Shown: positions 7,519 through 7,875 of the stretch, piece by piece | How the letters are laid out: every line of letters begins with the position of its first letter | How positions within the stretch are numbered: position 1 is the first letter of the stretch | Origin: Bacteroidales bacterium | GTDB lineage: Bacteria > Bacteroidota > Bacteroidia > Bacteroidales > UBA7960 | NCBI GenBank assembly: GCA_007131895.1 | Contig: SLPR01000488.1 | Span: 1 to 7,875, forward strand | Length of the DNA: 7,875 nucleotides | Reading direction: 5' to 3' | Translations under genes and position numbers: made by a program | The notes under the pieces: generated by a model | What the model saw: the letters and a program-made list of their open reading frames with translations, nothing else | The model's database searches: none | What the model was told of the DNA's origin: nothing

Positions 7519-7522
7519 ATGA
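7445..7522 (+). CDS. Possible small ORF (25 codons) overlapping the start of the LiaF-like gene
   Basis: An ATG at 7445 opens a 25-residue frame (MKMAGFTPHQ..., ending VKKIRR) whose TGA at 7520-7522 overlaps the next gene's ATG in the arrangement ATGA. This is the classic geometry of translational coupling. The reading frame is closed by TAA at 7433-7435, so it does not extend upstream. I do not recognise the peptide, and it has no clear Shine-Dalgarno of its own. It may be a leader peptide, a real small protein, or chance; an ORF of this length is common by chance. Confidence 0.22.
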   Translation: MKMAGFTPHQDWQLMDYFTVKKIRR

Positions 7523-7875
7523 AAAGACATTCAGAAAAACGGTTTCTTTTAGGCATCATTTTACTTTTTGTAGGTCTGGCTCTGTTGCTGAGGTTTTATG
7601 ATGTATTTCCCTGGCAGCTGCCTTCCTATGTTTTCTCGTGGAAATCGTTGCTGGTATTCCTGGGACTGGTATTTATGACCACCCAAAAGGATAAAAGTAC
7701 AGGGCTGATATTATTTACCATTGGCGCCATATTTTTGGGAGCGGATATTACAGGTTTCACCATACGGGATGTATTTCGTTTTGTATTCCCCGTTGTATTG
7801 ATAATAGCCGGTTTGACCATCATATTAAAAAGACAGAGTTTTTCCCGAAAAGAAATCAATGTACCTGAAGATGCA
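7519..7875 (+). CDS. LiaF/LiaI-like multi-pass membrane protein, 3' end missing
   Basis: The first 119 codons of a protein that runs off the right edge. Four hydrophobic segments at about residues 9-25, 41-55, 62-77 and 86-103 are separated by short loops, with a positively charged N-terminus (MKRHSEKR). This four-helix block resembles the LiaI-LiaF-like membrane region (DUF5668) found in proteins linked to cell-envelope stress; the soluble C-terminal domain that would confirm it is outside the window. The start is fixed: an in-frame TAA lies at 7504-7506 and the next ATG (7675) is within a helix region. AAGGAG sits directly against the ATG with no spacer, too close for a normal Shine-Dalgarno. 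In Bacteroidota such genes often sit near envelope-stress or PspC-type genes, but none is visible here. Confidence 0.75.
   Translation, partial: MKRHSEKRFLLGIILLFVGLALLLRFYDVFPWQLPSYVFSWKSLLVFLGLVFMTTQKDKSTGLILFTIGAIFLGADITGFTIRDVFRFVFPVVLIIAGLTIILKRQSFSRKEINVPEDA

Noticed and set aside
7626..7859. Minus-strand 77-codon frame
   Set aside because: It is antisense to the four-helix membrane protein that reads cleanly on the plus strand from 7519.
1..7875. CRISPR array, tRNA, rRNA, insertion sequence or integrase
   Set aside because: No spaced direct repeats, structural RNA signatures, terminal inverted repeats or transposase motifs were seen; the only periodic signal is the protein-coding propeller array.

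Overview
The window looks like part of a Bacteroidota (Bacteroidetes) chromosome. The evidence is a hybrid histidine kinase with a two-component-regulator propeller and Y_Y_Y sensor, a TonB-dependent receptor with an N-terminal carboxypeptidase-regulatory-like domain, weak Shine-Dalgarno signals at most starts, and a perfect TAnnTTTG-type -7 element. Base composition looks moderate to AT-leaning. No rRNA, tRNA, CRISPR array, transposase or integrase is visible, and the genes look alike in style, so nothing points to a recent insertion.

Layout: (1) 1-3495, plus strand, a hybrid sensor kinase whose N-terminus is cut by the left edge. It has a periplasmic propeller with 14 visible WIGT-type repeats, then Y_Y_Y, one membrane helix, HisKA, HATPase and a receiver domain. 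It stops right after the receiver, without the AraC-type DNA-binding domain of classical HTCS regulators. (2) A 47-base convergent gap. (3) A minus-strand pair, probably one operon, read from about 6724 down to 3543: a TonB-dependent outer-membrane receptor and, 11 bases behind it, a secreted protein that resembles DUF2271. (4) A divergent region at 6725-6880 with an 8-bp perfect inverted repeat just upstream of the receptor. (5) 6881-7291, plus strand, a small three-helix membrane protein of the DUF2721 family. (6) A 227-base gap with the best promoter match in the window and a possible 25-codon ORF that overlaps the next gene at ATGA. (7) 7519 to the right edge, plus strand, the start of a four-helix protein resembling the LiaF/LiaI-like membrane region, cut by the window end.

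How the genes relate: the receptor and the secreted protein most likely act together at the cell envelope, in uptake or handling of an unidentified substrate. No SusD-like partner is present, so this is not a standard SusC/SusD glycan locus. The kinase is convergent with the pair, so it is not in the same transcript, and nothing in the sequence shows that it controls the pair. The two small membrane-protein genes at the right may belong to envelope maintenance, inferred from family only. No clearly new multi-gene system is visible. The items most worth a second look are the output-less hybrid kinase, the receptor/DUF2271-like pair and the leader of the LiaF-like gene.
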